Part shown: positions 28,846 through 38,126 of the stretch, in pieces
Layout of the letters: every line of letters begins with the position of its first letter
Position numbering within the stretch: position 1 is the stretch's first letter
Assembly: GCA_001513105.1 (NCBI GenBank)
Contig: LFSH01000053.1
Span: forward strand, 1 to 61,935
Direction: 5' to 3'
Origin: Clostridiales bacterium DTU070
GTDB lineage: Bacteria; Bacillota; Clostridia; DSM-8532
DNA length: 61,935 nt
Program-made: the position numbers and the translations under genes
Notes under the pieces: model-generated
Told to the model about the DNA's origin: nothing
Seen by the model: the letters and a program-made list of their open reading frames with translations, nothing else
Databases searched by the model: none

Positions 28846-29223
28846 TTATTCCCTGTCCTTTTTCGGTATTATCTCGATCCAGTATCCGTCCGGGTCGTTT
28901 ATGAAATATATACCCATTGCTTCATTCTCGTAGCATATGACTCCGTTTTTCTTATGAAGCTCATAGGCTGCCTGCATATCGTCAACTTCAAAGGCAAGGT
29001 GGATTTCATTGTCGCCCAAATCGTAGGGTTCCTTGCGGTCGCGCAGCCAGGTCAGCTCAAGGCGGTGTTTTGAAACGCCGTCACCTAAGAAAACCAGTAT
29101 GAACTCTCCGTGTTCGGGTTCAACTCTCCGCGTCTCCTTCAGCCCTAAATTTTCTTCATAAAACCTGATGCTTTTTTCCAGGTCAAGAACATTGATATTG
29201 TTGTGACTGAATGTAAACTGCAT
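28846..29223 (-). CDS. VOC-family protein, glyoxalase I-like
   Basis: The 125-residue protein folds as two beta-alpha-beta-beta-beta modules. Candidate metal ligands sit as in glyoxalase I: His7 (FSHNNI), Glu56 (RLELTW), His75 (EIHLAFEVDD) and Glu117 (GYWIEIIP). The family converts methylglyoxal-thiol hemithioacetal to the lactoyl thioester; Clostridia mostly lack glutathione, so another thiol such as bacillithiol would be used, or the enzyme has another substrate. ATG 29223 is preceded by GGGAGG. The gene is monocistronic. Confidence 0.82.
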   Translation of the reverse strand: MQFTFSHNNINVLDLEKSIRFYEENLGLKETRRVEPEHGEFILVFLGDGVSKHRLELTWLRDRKEPYDLGDNEIHLAFEVDDMQAAYELHKKNGVICYENEAMGIYFINDPDGYWIEIIPKKDRE

Positions 29224-29491
29224 GGATAAAAACCTCCCGGAATAATTATTGTGACTTAATGTATCAGGATATTTATTATATATTACCATTATACAGTGAA
29301 AAAAACACCCTGTCCCGGGGGCCGCAAAAATTTTTCCTTTGAATTTTCAGCCTGGATCAAACAAATTGCAGATTAATACTGTATTATATTATAAATGCAT
29401 GTGATACAATATTTAACTTTATGCCGAAGTATGCTAATATTATACGAACGCTCGGGAATGATTAAAAATTATTGATATGGAGGTTTGTAAG

Positions 29492-30460
29492 ATGTTTGAA
29501 GTATTCAAAAACTGTCCGCCTATTGTCGAAGAAGCAAAAAAAGCAAGTTTCAGACCTGTTTTTCCGCTTCAGCTGCTTATTTTTATCGGTGTATTTTTTA
29601 CAATTTCAGTTTTGCAGTCCATTCCCCTTGTTGTTTACGGAGCGTTTTTGGGTGTCAGGTCTGTTATGCAGGGCGATGTACAGGCAAGCAGCCTGATGAC
29701 AACCATGGAATCCCATCAACCGGCTCTTGTGCTGCTTATGCTTTTCAGCACCGGCATTATGACAATTCTCACAATAGTATACTGCAGGTTCCTGGAAAAA
29801 CGCAGCTTGTACTCAATGGGATTTACGCGGGAGAAAATGCTTCGGGACTATGGACTTGGCCTTGTACTGGGATTTGTGATGTTTGGAGCCTGTGTCCTGA
29901 TTGCCTGGGCAGGCGGTACGCTGAAGTATAACGGTTATATCATCGGAAACGGATGGCTTATGCTTTTTGCTTTCTTTATCGGGTTTGTCATCCAGGGAAT
30001 GGCTGAAGAAGTATTCTTAAGGGGTTACCTGATGATATCAATAGCAAGCAGGAATTCCATTGCTTTGGCTGTATTTGTCAATTCCATCCTGTTTGCACTG
30101 CTACATATTTTCAACAGCGGAATATCGGTTCTTGCTGTTATAAACCTGGCGTTATTCGGCGTGTTTGCTTCATTGTATACATTGAAAGCCAACAGCATCT
30201 GGGGAATAAGTGCAATACACTCCATATGGAACTTTACACAGGGTAATATTTTCGGAATCAAGGTGAGCGGAATGGATTCTCCCGTATCGCTGTTTTCGTT
30301 TGTTCCAACGGGTGAAGGAACGCTGCTGAACGGCGGGGACTTCGGCCTTGAGGGCGGTCTTGCCGTAACAATTGTTTTGTGTATATCCATTATTGCAGTG
30401 CTGCTTGTAAAGGGACGGGGCGTACAGCCGATACAGGAGCCCGTTGAAGAAGCAGCATAA
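29492..30460 (+). CDS. CPBP-family intramembrane glutamic protease
   Basis: A 322-residue multispanning membrane protein with the three CPBP (Abi/CAAX-protease-like) motifs: EEVFLRG (motif 1, EExxxR), FALLHIFNSG (motif 2, histidine) and HSIWNFTQG (motif 3, HxxxN). Family members cleave within the membrane, for example CAAX-type processing or bacteriocin self-immunity; the target here is unknown. ATG 29492 is chosen for the GGAGG eight bases upstream. No bacteriocin gene is adjacent. Confidence 0.85.
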   Translation: MFEVFKNCPPIVEEAKKASFRPVFPLQLLIFIGVFFTISVLQSIPLVVYGAFLGVRSVMQGDVQASSLMTTMESHQPALVLLMLFSTGIMTILTIVYCRFLEKRSLYSMGFTREKMLRDYGLGLVLGFVMFGACVLIAWAGGTLKYNGYIIGNGWLMLFAFFIGFVIQGMAEEVFLRGYLMISIASRNSIALAVFVNSILFALLHIFNSGISVLAVINLALFGVFASLYTLKANSIWGISAIHSIWNFTQGNIFGIKVSGMDSPVSLFSFVPTGEGTLLNGGDFGLEGGLAVTIVLCISIIAVLLVKGRGVQPIQEPVEEAA

Positions 30461-30480
30461 AGCTGAGCATATCCTCTTCC

Positions 30481-30509
30481 TTGTGGATGCAGTGTAATTC
30501 TGATATAAT
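30481..30509 (+). promoter_or_regulatory. Promoter-like pair upstream of the HEAT-repeat gene
   Basis: TTGTGG (30481-30486), 17-bp spacer, TATAAT (30504-30509), about 110 bases before the start codon. Confidence 0.45.
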
Positions 30510-30522
30510 CCTTTTATTATAC

Positions 30523-30577
30523 ACCCCTGTGATCTTTGTGCCGGCGGTGAAAAACCGGCCTGTGACCGGACAGGGGT
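30523..30577 (+). other. Nested hairpin in the leader of the HEAT-repeat gene
   Basis: Outer stem ACCCCTGT (30523-30530) pairs perfectly with ACAGGGGT (30570-30577); between them GCCGG can pair with CCGGC around a GGTGAAAA-type loop, and a further CCGG copy offers an alternative pairing. TATTTTGA follows. It lies just after a TATAAT box, so it would be near the 5' end of an mRNA. It may be the terminator of the protease gene, a structured leader, or both. I do not recognise a known riboswitch. Confidence 0.4.
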
Positions 30578-30619
30578 ATTTTGACCAATCAGAACTCAGG
30601 TATTAAGCGGAGGTATATG

Positions 30620-31483
30620 ATGCATAATCTGAAGGAAGCGCTGGCTGAAAGCTATTGCACGGCAATAAGGGACCGTTTCGAAAACGTTACATCCGCCGGA
30701 ACTGACGCCCGTTCTGTTGACAAACAGGAAATCGAGTTATACAGGCAGCTGGAGCAATACCAGAAAGACAAGGAAAAAGTCATGGAGGAATGGGCGAATA
30801 CCCCTGTTGAATCACTTGGCTCTTTGACACCGTCAGAAATAATCAACGCCATGGAAGAGTTTGACGAGGTTTTTGATCTGTTCCTGTATATGGCAGAACA
30901 TACGGACGAGGAGATACCTTTTATTGTAACAGAAAAACTGAAAAGTTTTAGCGGCAGGGCTGTTTCCACGCTTGCAGACCTTGCCGGTACCCGTTTTGAC
31001 GACCCGAACACCGACATGGTTTTTATTGCGGCTGTATCAGCCCTGGGAAGGCTGGGCGTAGCAGAATCTGTCCGTCCGTTGATTGATCTGGCTTATAAAA
31101 TGAATGAAAAGGGTTATGAACTGGATCACATTGAAGAAGCATTGAAAAATGCGGGTTCCTGCACTATCGAGCCGATACTTGGAATCCTTGAGGAAAAGGA
31201 AATGGGAAGCGTGGAAAAAATGTTGCTTTATGTACTGGCATCTGTCGGTTCAAACTTCAGGGATGACAGGATATACACCAGGCTCAGGACGGCTTTCAGG
31301 ACAATGGAAGATAAAATGCCGGCTGTTATATGTCTCAAGGCATATGGCGACGGCAGGGCCGTTCCGATGTTGCGGGGTTACCTTGAAAGGAACGGGGATC
31401 TTGACCGGGCGTTATATTACGAGATAGTCGGCACGATACGGAGCCTTGGCGGAAGAACCGAGGATTTCCTCAGGGCCTTTTAA
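30620..31483 (+). CDS. HEAT-repeat-like protein, function unknown
   Basis: A 287-residue soluble protein. The N-terminal ~90 residues contain a charged helical region (EIELYRQLEQYQKDKEKVMEE); the rest is a series of paired helices of HEAT type, e.g. DMVFIAAVSALGRLGVAESV and a following VRPLIDLAYKMNEKG. Such repeats are protein-binding scaffolds. I chose ATG 30620 because GGAGG is six bases before it (ATG 30617 would be only three away). It lies upstream of the HelD-type helicase gene, about 85 bases away, and could be co-transcribed with it. Confidence 0.55.
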   Translation: MHNLKEALAESYCTAIRDRFENVTSAGTDARSVDKQEIELYRQLEQYQKDKEKVMEEWANTPVESLGSLTPSEIINAMEEFDEVFDLFLYMAEHTDEEIPFIVTEKLKSFSGRAVSTLADLAGTRFDDPNTDMVFIAAVSALGRLGVAESVRPLIDLAYKMNEKGYELDHIEEALKNAGSCTIEPILGILEEKEMGSVEKMLLYVLASVGSNFRDDRIYTRLRTAFRTMEDKMPAVICLKAYGDGRAVPMLRGYLERNGDLDRALYYEIVGTIRSLGGRTEDFLRAF

Positions 31484-31567
31484 ACCGTATATACAGGGTA
31501 AGCGGGTTTTGGCATATAATTAACAGAAAAACATTAAGACCTGATGGATAGCATTTGGAGGGAAAGT

Positions 31568-33811
31568 ATGCAGGATAGGGACAGGGTTTACGAGGAAAAG
31601 CGACTGAAAAGAACCCTTGAGGAGATAGAATCACAGCTAAAGCAGATGACTGCAATAGAACAGGCTTTTGTGAGCAATATCCGCACAACATACAGGAACA
31701 TGTGGGAAGAGGTGGAAAACGCACCTAACGACCTCCAGGACATGGATCAGCTTGTCCAGGCCAAAATTTACCTTGACGAAATGCGGAACCTTGAAATAAC
31801 TTACAGGAGCGCGGCCGAAAGAATAGCAAGGCTAAGGAAAATGCAGAACAGCCCGTACTTTGCAAGGATAGATTTTCAGGAAGACGGGGAACAGGGTACA
31901 GAACAGATATATATCGGTATTTCAATGGTTCAGAATGAAGAAACCCTTGAAATCCTTGTATATGACTGGAGAGCTCCAATCTCGGGCATGTTTTATGACT
32001 ATGACACAGGCAGGGCAGGGGTCGATACCCCTTCGGGCCGTATTGAAGGGGAACTGGTTCTGAAAAGGCAGTTCAAGATTGAGAATGGCCGGATAAAATA
32101 CATGTTTGACTCGGATGTCAAGATTGATGATGACATACTCCAGGAAGTGCTGGGTCAAAGCAGGGACGAGAAAATGAAGACAATAGTTACCAGCATACAG
32201 CGGGAGCAGAACAAAGCCATCCGGGATGAAGGACACAGGTTACTGATAGTTGAAGGGCCTGCGGGCAGCGGGAAAACTTCGATAGCCCTTCACCGTGTTG
32301 CCTTTCTTCTGTACCGGTACAGGAACAGTATTTTCAGCGACAGTGTGGTTATACTTTCGCCGAACGACCTGTTCAATGATTATATATCCGAGGTACTGCC
32401 CGAACTGGGTGAAGAGAATGTAAGGCAGACAACATTCATGGAATTTGCCAAAAGGTTCCTGAAAACCGGCCTTGTGATCACCGATTTGAACGAACAGATG
32501 GAGTATATTTTAGCTGCAGGGAAAAGTGAAGAGTATTATACCAGGATAAAGTCAATAAGGTACAAATCATCGGTCGGGTTTCTGAAGAGGCTGGAGGAGT
32601 ATACTAACCGGCTGTATGAAAACCCATGTGAGTTTGAAGACATTGAATCCGAAGGCCAGGTGATCATTTCGCGGGAGGAACAAATGGACCTTTACAATAA
32701 AGAATATACCTACCTTCCGCTGGTACCGAGGCTGAAAAAGATAAGGAACCGTGTTCTGTATCTTATAAAACAGCAGGAATATAAACAGATTGAGAAGTTG
32801 ATTGAAAAACTGAAAAAGGATCCGGCTATGTCGGATTTAAGGCCGTATGAAAGAAGAAGACTTGCTGTAAGGATAGTTTTAAAACGTTTCAAACATCTGC
32901 GTGAAAAGGCAAGGTTTATAGGAAATATCTCTGTTATTGAGGCATACAGGAAAATGTTTGACGGTTCATATGTCTTTGACGGGGATTTTGCCGACGTGGC
33001 TGAGTTTACGCTGGAAAAACTGGATCAGGGCATTCTTCTTTACGAGGATCTTGCGCCGATGCTGTATTTGAAAGGCAAGTTATACGGAATACCGCGAAGG
33101 GAAAACATTCACCATGTTGTTGTGGACGAGGCGCAGGATTATACGCCGCTCCAGATGAAAATAATACACGAGCTGTTCCCGTCCAGCAGTTTTACTTTGG
33201 TCGGCGATTTGAACCAGAGCCTGAACCCGTATGCAAATATAGGTGACACTGATGCCCTGGCAGAGATATTCCAGACCCGGAGCGTATCGCATATAAAACT
33301 GACGAAAAGCTACCGTTCCACCCTTGAAATCACAAGGTTCGTAAACCATATTGCAGGCATTGAAACAGGAAGCGGGCTTATAAACAGAAACGGAAAACCG
33401 CCAAAGGTATGTGTTGTGCAGTCTGCCGAAGAATGTGCACGCAGAATAAAGAAAGATATCGATGACACGGTTTCAGAAGGCTACAGGTCAATGGCTGTGA
33501 TTGCAAGGAACAGGCATGAAGCTGTAATGATACACAAAATCCTGTCAGGGTACGTTAAATGCAACCTGGTGGTGAAAGCTGAAACAACTTTTCCCCGCGG
33601 GATAACGGTAATGCCGTCATACCTGTCGAAAGGGCTGGAGTTTGACGTGGTTTTTGTATTGAACTTAGATAACCCGTATACAGGGGAGGAAGAGAAAAAC
33701 CTGTTTTACACCGTGTGCAGCAGGGCACTGCACAGGCTTTATATATATACACTTGATAAACTTCCCGGGTACCTGGACAGTATACCCGAAGACTTTTATG
33801 AAAAGGACTGA
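31568..33811 (+). CDS. helD: HelD-type superfamily 1 helicase / RNA polymerase recycling factor
   Basis: The 747-residue protein has a charged coiled-coil N-terminus (about 1-85), a segment typical of HelD (EILVYDWRAPISGMFYD), Walker A GPAGSGKTSIALHR (about 237-250), a helical insertion, the Walker B DEAQDYTPLQ (about 521-530), GDLNQSLNPY (motif III) and UvrD-like C-terminal motifs (SYRSTLEITRF, SKGLEFDVVFVLNLD). HelD releases stalled RNA polymerase from DNA in Firmicutes using ATP; the N-terminal coiled coil enters the secondary channel. ATG 31568 follows GGAGGG; an earlier ATG 31544 contains that site. Typical Bacillus HelD is about 770 residues, so this is full length. Confidence 0.85.
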   Translation: MQDRDRVYEEKRLKRTLEEIESQLKQMTAIEQAFVSNIRTTYRNMWEEVENAPNDLQDMDQLVQAKIYLDEMRNLEITYRSAAERIARLRKMQNSPYFARIDFQEDGEQGTEQIYIGISMVQNEETLEILVYDWRAPISGMFYDYDTGRAGVDTPSGRIEGELVLKRQFKIENGRIKYMFDSDVKIDDDILQEVLGQSRDEKMKTIVTSIQREQNKAIRDEGHRLLIVEGPAGSGKTSIALHRVAFLLYRYRNSIFSDSVVILSPNDLFNDYISEVLPELGEENVRQTTFMEFAKRFLKTGLVITDLNEQMEYILAAGKSEEYYTRIKSIRYKSSVGFLKRLEEYTNRLYENPCEFEDIESEGQVIISREEQMDLYNKEYTYLPLVPRLKKIRNRVLYLIKQQEYKQIEKLIEKLKKDPAMSDLRPYERRRLAVRIVLKRFKHLREKARFIGNISVIEAYRKMFDGSYVFDGDFADVAEFTLEKLDQGILLYEDLAPMLYLKGKLYGIPRRENIHHVVVDEAQDYTPLQMKIIHELFPSSSFTLVGDLNQSLNPYANIGDTDALAEIFQTRSVSHIKLTKSYRSTLEITRFVNHIAGIETGSGLINRNGKPPKVCVVQSAEECARRIKKDIDDTVSEGYRSMAVIARNRHEAVMIHKILSGYVKCNLVVKAETTFPRGITVMPSYLSKGLEFDVVFVLNLDNPYTGEEEKNLFYTVCSRALHRLYIYTLDKLPGYLDSIPEDFYEKD

Positions 33812-33854
33812 CTGCTCATTTTCAAATACATGGTTCTGATGTACAAAAAATACC

Positions 33855-33883
33855 TTGAAACCATTCCATGTTAAGGTTATCAT
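33855..33883 (+). promoter_or_regulatory. Promoter for rsfS-leuS
   Basis: TTGAAA (33855-33860), 17-bp spacer, TATCAT (33878-33883), about 37 bases before rsfS. Confidence 0.5.
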
Positions 33884-33919
33884 AAAGACATATAAAATTA
33901 ACGGGAGGTTATAAAATTA

Positions 33920-34270
33920 ATGGAAATCAGTGAATTGTACAATGAAATAATCACCGCACTGGAGGGCAAGAAAGCAAAGGATCTTCGGGTTATTAACATT
34001 CAGGATCTGACAACCGTTGCAACATATTTTGTCATATGCAGCGGTACATCCACAACCCATATAAAGACCCTTGCCGACGAAGTGGAGTTCAGGCTGAGGG
34101 AAAAGGGAGTGTCTCCGCTCCGGGTGGAAGGCTACAATCATGGAAGATGGATTCTTATCGATTACGGTGATATAGTTGTTCATATTTTCCATGAAGAAGA
34201 TCGCGAATTTTATAACCTCGAACGACTGTGGCAGGATGGCAAGGCCATCCCGGTAAATAATGCTGAATAG
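33920..34270 (+). CDS. rsfS: Ribosome silencing factor RsfS
   Basis: Binds ribosomal protein uL14 and blocks subunit joining when nutrients are scarce. The 116 residues match the RsfS/DUF143 family: KKAKDLRVINIQDLTTVATY, YFVICSGTSTTHIKTLADE, and EGYNHGRWILIDYGDIVVHI, then FHEEDREFYNLERLW. ATG 33920 has GGGAGG about ten to thirteen bases upstream. It is followed after 65 bases by leuS, a combination common in Clostridia, so the two probably form one transcript. Confidence 0.95.
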   Translation: MEISELYNEIITALEGKKAKDLRVINIQDLTTVATYFVICSGTSTTHIKTLADEVEFRLREKGVSPLRVEGYNHGRWILIDYGDIVVHIFHEEDREFYNLERLWQDGKAIPVNNAE

Positions 34271-34335
34271 AAAGATTCTGCGCTTTTGGTCTGAACATAA
34301 GCCGAAGCGTTGTATATAAACAGGAGGCGTAACAG

Positions 34336-36777
34336 ATGGCGTATTCAACGGAAATAGACAAGAAATGGCAGAAAAAATGGGAAGAAACCAATCTTTACAG
34401 GTTCGACAGGGAGAATCTCGATAAAAAGCTGTACTGCCTGGAGATGTTTTCATATCCTTCGGGCGCAAAGCTGCATGTAGGCCACTGGTACAATTTCGGG
34501 CTGACCGATTCATGGGCAAGGATGAAGCGGCTGCAGGGCTACAATGTATTTCATCCCATGGGTTTTGATGCTTTCGGGCTTCCTGCCGAGAACTATGCCA
34601 TAAAAACAGGTATACATCCGAAGGATTCCACGTATAAGAATATTGAAACGATGGAAAAACAGCTCAGGGAAATGGGTGCGACCTATGACTGGGATTACGA
34701 GGTAATAACATGTGCGCCCGAATACTACAAATGGACCCAGTGGATTTTCCTGAAACTTTATGAACACGGGCTTGCATACAGAAAAAATGCCCCGGTAAAT
34801 TGGTGTCCGAGCTGTAAGACAGTTCTTGCGAACGAGCAGGTTGTGGACGGCGGCTGTGAGCGCTGCCATACCGAGGTTGTTAAAAGGGATTTGACCCAGT
34901 GGTTCTTCAGGATAACCGCCTATGCCCAGGAGCTTCTTGACTGCATTCCCGGCCTGGACTGGCCCGAGAAGACGAAAAAAATCCAGACAAACTGGATTGG
35001 CCGTTCGGAAGGTGCGGAAATAGAGTTTAAGGTATATGGAAGCGACAGGACATTCAAAGTATTCACCACGAGGGCCGATACCCTTTACGGTGTGACCTAT
35101 GTGGTCCTTGCACCCGAAAGTGAACTGACCGACGAAGTTACAACCGACGAGTACAGGGAACAGGTGGAGGCATATAAGGAGTTTGCAAGGAAGCAGACCG
35201 AAATCGAAAGAATGTCCACTGTTAAGGAGAAGACGGGAGTTTTCACCGGAGGCTATGCAATTAACCCGGTAAACGGCGAAAAGGTACCCATCTGGATTTC
35301 CGATTATGTCCTGGCCAGCTACGGTACCGGATGTGTTATGGCGGTACCCGGGCATGATGAACGTGACTTCAAGTTTGCAACAAAATTCAACCTCCCGATA
35401 AGTAGAGTTATCAAAAGCAAGGATGGTTCGCCTGACGACCTTCCCTTTGTCGAAGACGGAGTGCTGACCGACAGTGCGGAATTCTCGGGAATGACTTCTG
35501 AACAGGCGAGAACTGAAATAGTTAAAAAACTTCAAAAGGAGAATAAAGCTGAATTCAAGGTAAATTACCGCCTCAGGGACTGGCTTGTTTCAAGACAGCG
35601 TTACTGGGGTGCACCGATTCCCATTATCCACTGCGACAGCTGCGGGATTGTGCCGGTTCCCGAAGAGGATCTGCCTGTTGAACTGCCCTACGATGTGGAG
35701 TTTACTCCCGATGGAGAGTCACCGCTGAAAAAGTGCGAGGCATTCATGAATACCACGTGCCCCAGGTGCGGTAAACCCGCAAAGAGGGATCCGGACACGC
35801 TTGATACCTTTGTATGCTCATCCTGGTATTTCCTGAGATACCCCGACAACCGTAATGACAAGGAAGCGTTTAACAGGGAATGGATAAACAAAATCCTGCC
35901 GGTTGACAAATACGTGGGCGGTGCCGAACATGCAGCGATGCACCTGCTGTATGCACGGTTCTTCACAAAGGCATTAAGGGATATGGGATACCTTGATTTC
36001 GACGAACCTTTCAGGTCCCTTGTGCACCAGGGAACTATCCTGGGCCCGGACGGTGCGAGAATGAGCAAATCCAGGGGCAATACAATATCGCCCGATGACT
36101 ATATAAAGGAATATGGCTCTGACGTATTCAGGCTTTATCTTGCATTCGGCTTTGCATATACAGAGGGAGGTCCCTGGAGCGATGAAGGCATAAAAGCCAT
36201 TTCAAGGTTTGTCAACCGCGTGGAAAGGCTTGTTGAAAAGTTTATTAGTGAAAAGGGCGGGAATACAACCGATCGTATCGGCCCTGAAGAAAAAGAACTG
36301 GTATTTGTCCAGAACACGGCAATAAAAGGTGTTACCGAAGACGCGGAAAAATTCCAGTTCAATACTTCGGTTGCCCGTATAATGGAGCTTACAAACGCCC
36401 TTTACAAGTACGATGCCCTTGAATTGAAGAACAGGGGATTGATGGAAGGCGCCATTCGTGATTTATTGATAATCCTGTCACCCTTTGCTCCGCATTTCTG
36501 CGAGGAGATGTGGGAACAAATGGGATATCCGTATTCAATATTCAATCAGAAATGGCCAGTGTATGATCCCAAGGCTCTTGTAAGGGATACGGTTGAAATG
36601 GCAGTCCAGGTTAACGGCCAGGTTAAATACAAAATACAGGTTTCCCAGGATGCGGATAACAAGGCAGTAGAAGAAGCCGCATTGAACGATGAAAAGGCTG
36701 AGGTCTACCTGAAAGGCAGGGAAATCGTAAAGATAATCGTAGTGCCAAAGCGCCTCGTCAACATTGTAGTTAAGTAA
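34336..36777 (+). CDS. leuS: Leucyl-tRNA synthetase
   Basis: Charges tRNA-Leu. The 813 residues match the bacterial enzyme. The class I signature HVGH (in [12 protein letters not shown]) and KMSKS variant (ARMSKSRGN) are both present. The CP1 editing insertion lies between, with [13 protein letters not shown] (threonine-rich motif) and [10 protein letters not shown] including the catalytic Asp. Cysteine pairs CPSC..CERC and CDSC..CPRC suggest zinc sites. AGGAGG precedes ATG 34336. The C-terminus ends in the usual small domain ([19 protein letters not shown]). I see no T-box in the short 65-base gap upstream; any such control would have to lie before rsfS and is not evident there. Confidence 0.97.
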   Translation: MAYSTEIDKKWQKKWEETNLYRFDRENLDKKLYCLEMFSYPSGAKLHVGHWYNFGLTDSWARMKRLQGYNVFHPMGFDAFGLPAENYAIKTGIHPKDSTYKNIETMEKQLREMGATYDWDYEVITCAPEYYKWTQWIFLKLYEHGLAYRKNAPVNWCPSCKTVLANEQVVDGGCERCHTEVVKRDLTQWFFRITAYAQELLDCIPGLDWPEKTKKIQTNWIGRSEGAEIEFKVYGSDRTFKVFTTRADTLYGVTYVVLAPESELTDEVTTDEYREQVEAYKEFARKQTEIERMSTVKEKTGVFTGGYAINPVNGEKVPIWISDYVLASYGTGCVMAVPGHDERDFKFATKFNLPISRVIKSKDGSPDDLPFVEDGVLTDSAEFSGMTSEQARTEIVKKLQKENKAEFKVNYRLRDWLVSRQRYWGAPIPIIHCDSCGIVPVPEEDLPVELPYDVEFTPDGESPLKKCEAFMNTTCPRCGKPAKRDPDTLDTFVCSSWYFLRYPDNRNDKEAFNREWINKILPVDKYVGGAEHAAMHLLYARFFTKALRDMGYLDFDEPFRSLVHQGTILGPDGARMSKSRGNTISPDDYIKEYGSDVFRLYLAFGFAYTEGGPWSDEGIKAISRFVNRVERLVEKFISEKGGNTTDRIGPEEKELVFVQNTAIKGVTEDAEKFQFNTSVARIMELTNALYKYDALELKNRGLMEGAIRDLLIILSPFAPHFCEEMWEQMGYPYSIFNQKWPVYDPKALVRDTVEMAVQVNGQVKYKIQVSQDADNKAVEEAALNDEKAEVYLKGREIVKIIVVPKRLVNIVVK

Positions 36778-36804
36778 TTGAAAGAAGCACTGCATGTACA
36801 CTAT

Positions 36805-36916
36805 GCGGACGTTCCCGTCCGCGCTTTCAGCAACAGGCATACCAGATGATTCTGCATGGGCGGACGTCTCTGTCCGCCCGTTAAGGCTGTCTGTAAAAAA
36901 GCCACGCGGGTGGCTT
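36805..36916 (+). repeat. Three hairpins upstream of the UroD-family gene, two sharing a GCGGAC/GTCCGC stem
   Basis: GCGGACG-TTCC-CGTCCGC (36805-36822) and GGGCGGAC-6 nt-GTCCGCCC (36858-36879) share the same stem core. A third, AAGCCAC-GCGG-GTGGCTT (36899-36916), lies about 23 bases before the start codon. The same GGCGGAC/GTCCGCC core returns in the terminator at 38045. The first may terminate leuS, but without a T-run. The series could form a structured leader or be copies of a small palindromic repeat. Confidence 0.55.
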
Positions 36917-36939
36917 GTAATAAAGGGGGATCTTTGGTC

Positions 36940-38031
36940 ATGTATGAACTGGATTACAAAAAGTTCTGGGAAGAGAATGAAAAGTGTTTTGAGCCTTTCA
37001 CAACCAGCAAACCGCGTGTACCGGTAAAACTGCCCTTTGATGACCACTTTTTGTTTGAAGATGTGAGTATTGAGTCCACAGTACGCTATTACCATGACAG
37101 GGATTTCAGGCTCCGGATGAACAGGCTTTGCAACGACAGGATGGAAAAAGCCATAGGAATGCGGTTCTTTGATGAAGAAGAGAAAATGACGGTTTCACCC
37201 AACAGGTTTGAAGTTATTATGGGTGCTCACTGGGAGTACAGCGAAGGCGGCACGCCATGGCTTGAATCAACCGTAGAGGATATTGAAGATGTTAAAAAAC
37301 TGATATCAAGGGCAGAAAAACTGGATATGGAAAAAGAGGCCTTCCCGGATGAATGGTATGCTGAAAAGGAACGTGTGGAAAAAGAGACAGGAATCAAACT
37401 TGATTACGGCAGCAGGGGGCACAGGGGACCTGCAACGATGGCGACAAGTATCCTTGGTACCGAAAACACCTGTATTTTCATTATGGAAGAACCCGATGTA
37501 ATGAAGTCTTTTTTCGAGGTCCTGACCGAAAAGATGGTGGAATACCATGAAGCACTTCTGAAAGCAACAAACTCTGAACTAAAGCCCGGTTACTGGATCA
37601 CCGACGACAACTGCTATTTATTCCCGCCTGACAAGTACGAGAAATTCTGTGCGCCATTCCTTGAAAGAATTTTCAGGGAATTTGCACCCGCCCCGAATGA
37701 CTACAGGTATCAGCACTCGGACAGTGCGATGGGGCATTTGATGCCGATACTGAATGATTTGGGCGTGAATAATGTTAATTTCGGGCCCACAATACATCCC
37801 GCAGAAATCAGAAAGGCAATGCCCAGGGCCGTAATTCACGGGCAAATACCACCTTTCACACTGCGTAACGGAAGTGCCGATGAAATCATCGAAACCGTCA
37901 AGAGAGATATAGATGCAGCCGGCAGAGACGGAGGCCTTGTTGCCACAACCGCAGGCAGCATAGCCGCCGGAACATCCTATGACAACATAAAGATTTTCCT
38001 TTGGGCAGTAAACGAATACGGCAGGTATTAA
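36940..38031 (+). CDS. Uroporphyrinogen decarboxylase (URO-D) family protein
   Basis: The 363-residue protein is a TIM barrel of the URO-D/MtaA superfamily, e.g. TENTCIFIMEEPDVMKSFFE, then HSDSAMGHLMPILNDLGVNN, VNFGPTIHPAEIRKAMP and HGQIPPFTLRNGS. True HemE has an N-terminal RQAGRY motif, which is absent, so heme synthesis is unlikely. Members without it include corrinoid-dependent methyltransferases and a large clostridial group of unknown role. ATG 36940 is about ten bases after AGGGGG; in-frame codons from 36856 lie within the upstream hairpins. It is monocistronic, with a terminator at 38045, and has no corrinoid protein gene nearby. Confidence 0.8.
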   Translation: MYELDYKKFWEENEKCFEPFTTSKPRVPVKLPFDDHFLFEDVSIESTVRYYHDRDFRLRMNRLCNDRMEKAIGMRFFDEEEKMTVSPNRFEVIMGAHWEYSEGGTPWLESTVEDIEDVKKLISRAEKLDMEKEAFPDEWYAEKERVEKETGIKLDYGSRGHRGPATMATSILGTENTCIFIMEEPDVMKSFFEVLTEKMVEYHEALLKATNSELKPGYWITDDNCYLFPPDKYEKFCAPFLERIFREFAPAPNDYRYQHSDSAMGHLMPILNDLGVNNVNFGPTIHPAEIRKAMPRAVIHGQIPPFTLRNGSADEIIETVKRDIDAAGRDGGLVATTAGSIAAGTSYDNIKIFLWAVNEYGRY

Positions 38032-38044
38032 TACAGCGATGTTG

Positions 38045-38070
38045 AAAGGCGGACAAATCTGTCCGCCTTT
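38045..38070 (+). terminator. Terminator of the URO-D family gene
   Basis: AAAGGCGGACA/TGTCCGCCTTT perfect 11-bp stem, AATC loop, then TTCT. Its stem core matches the two hairpins upstream of the same gene. Confidence 0.75.
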
Positions 38071-38126
38071 TCTAATCGATATCATCCTTTCAATACGGGA
38101 ACAAACGCACCTGTACGCCCACAGAA

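Noticed and set aside
34510..35535. A 341-codon minus-strand frame inside leuS
   Set aside because: Shadow of the leuS coding sequence; composition typical of antisense frames and no family motif.
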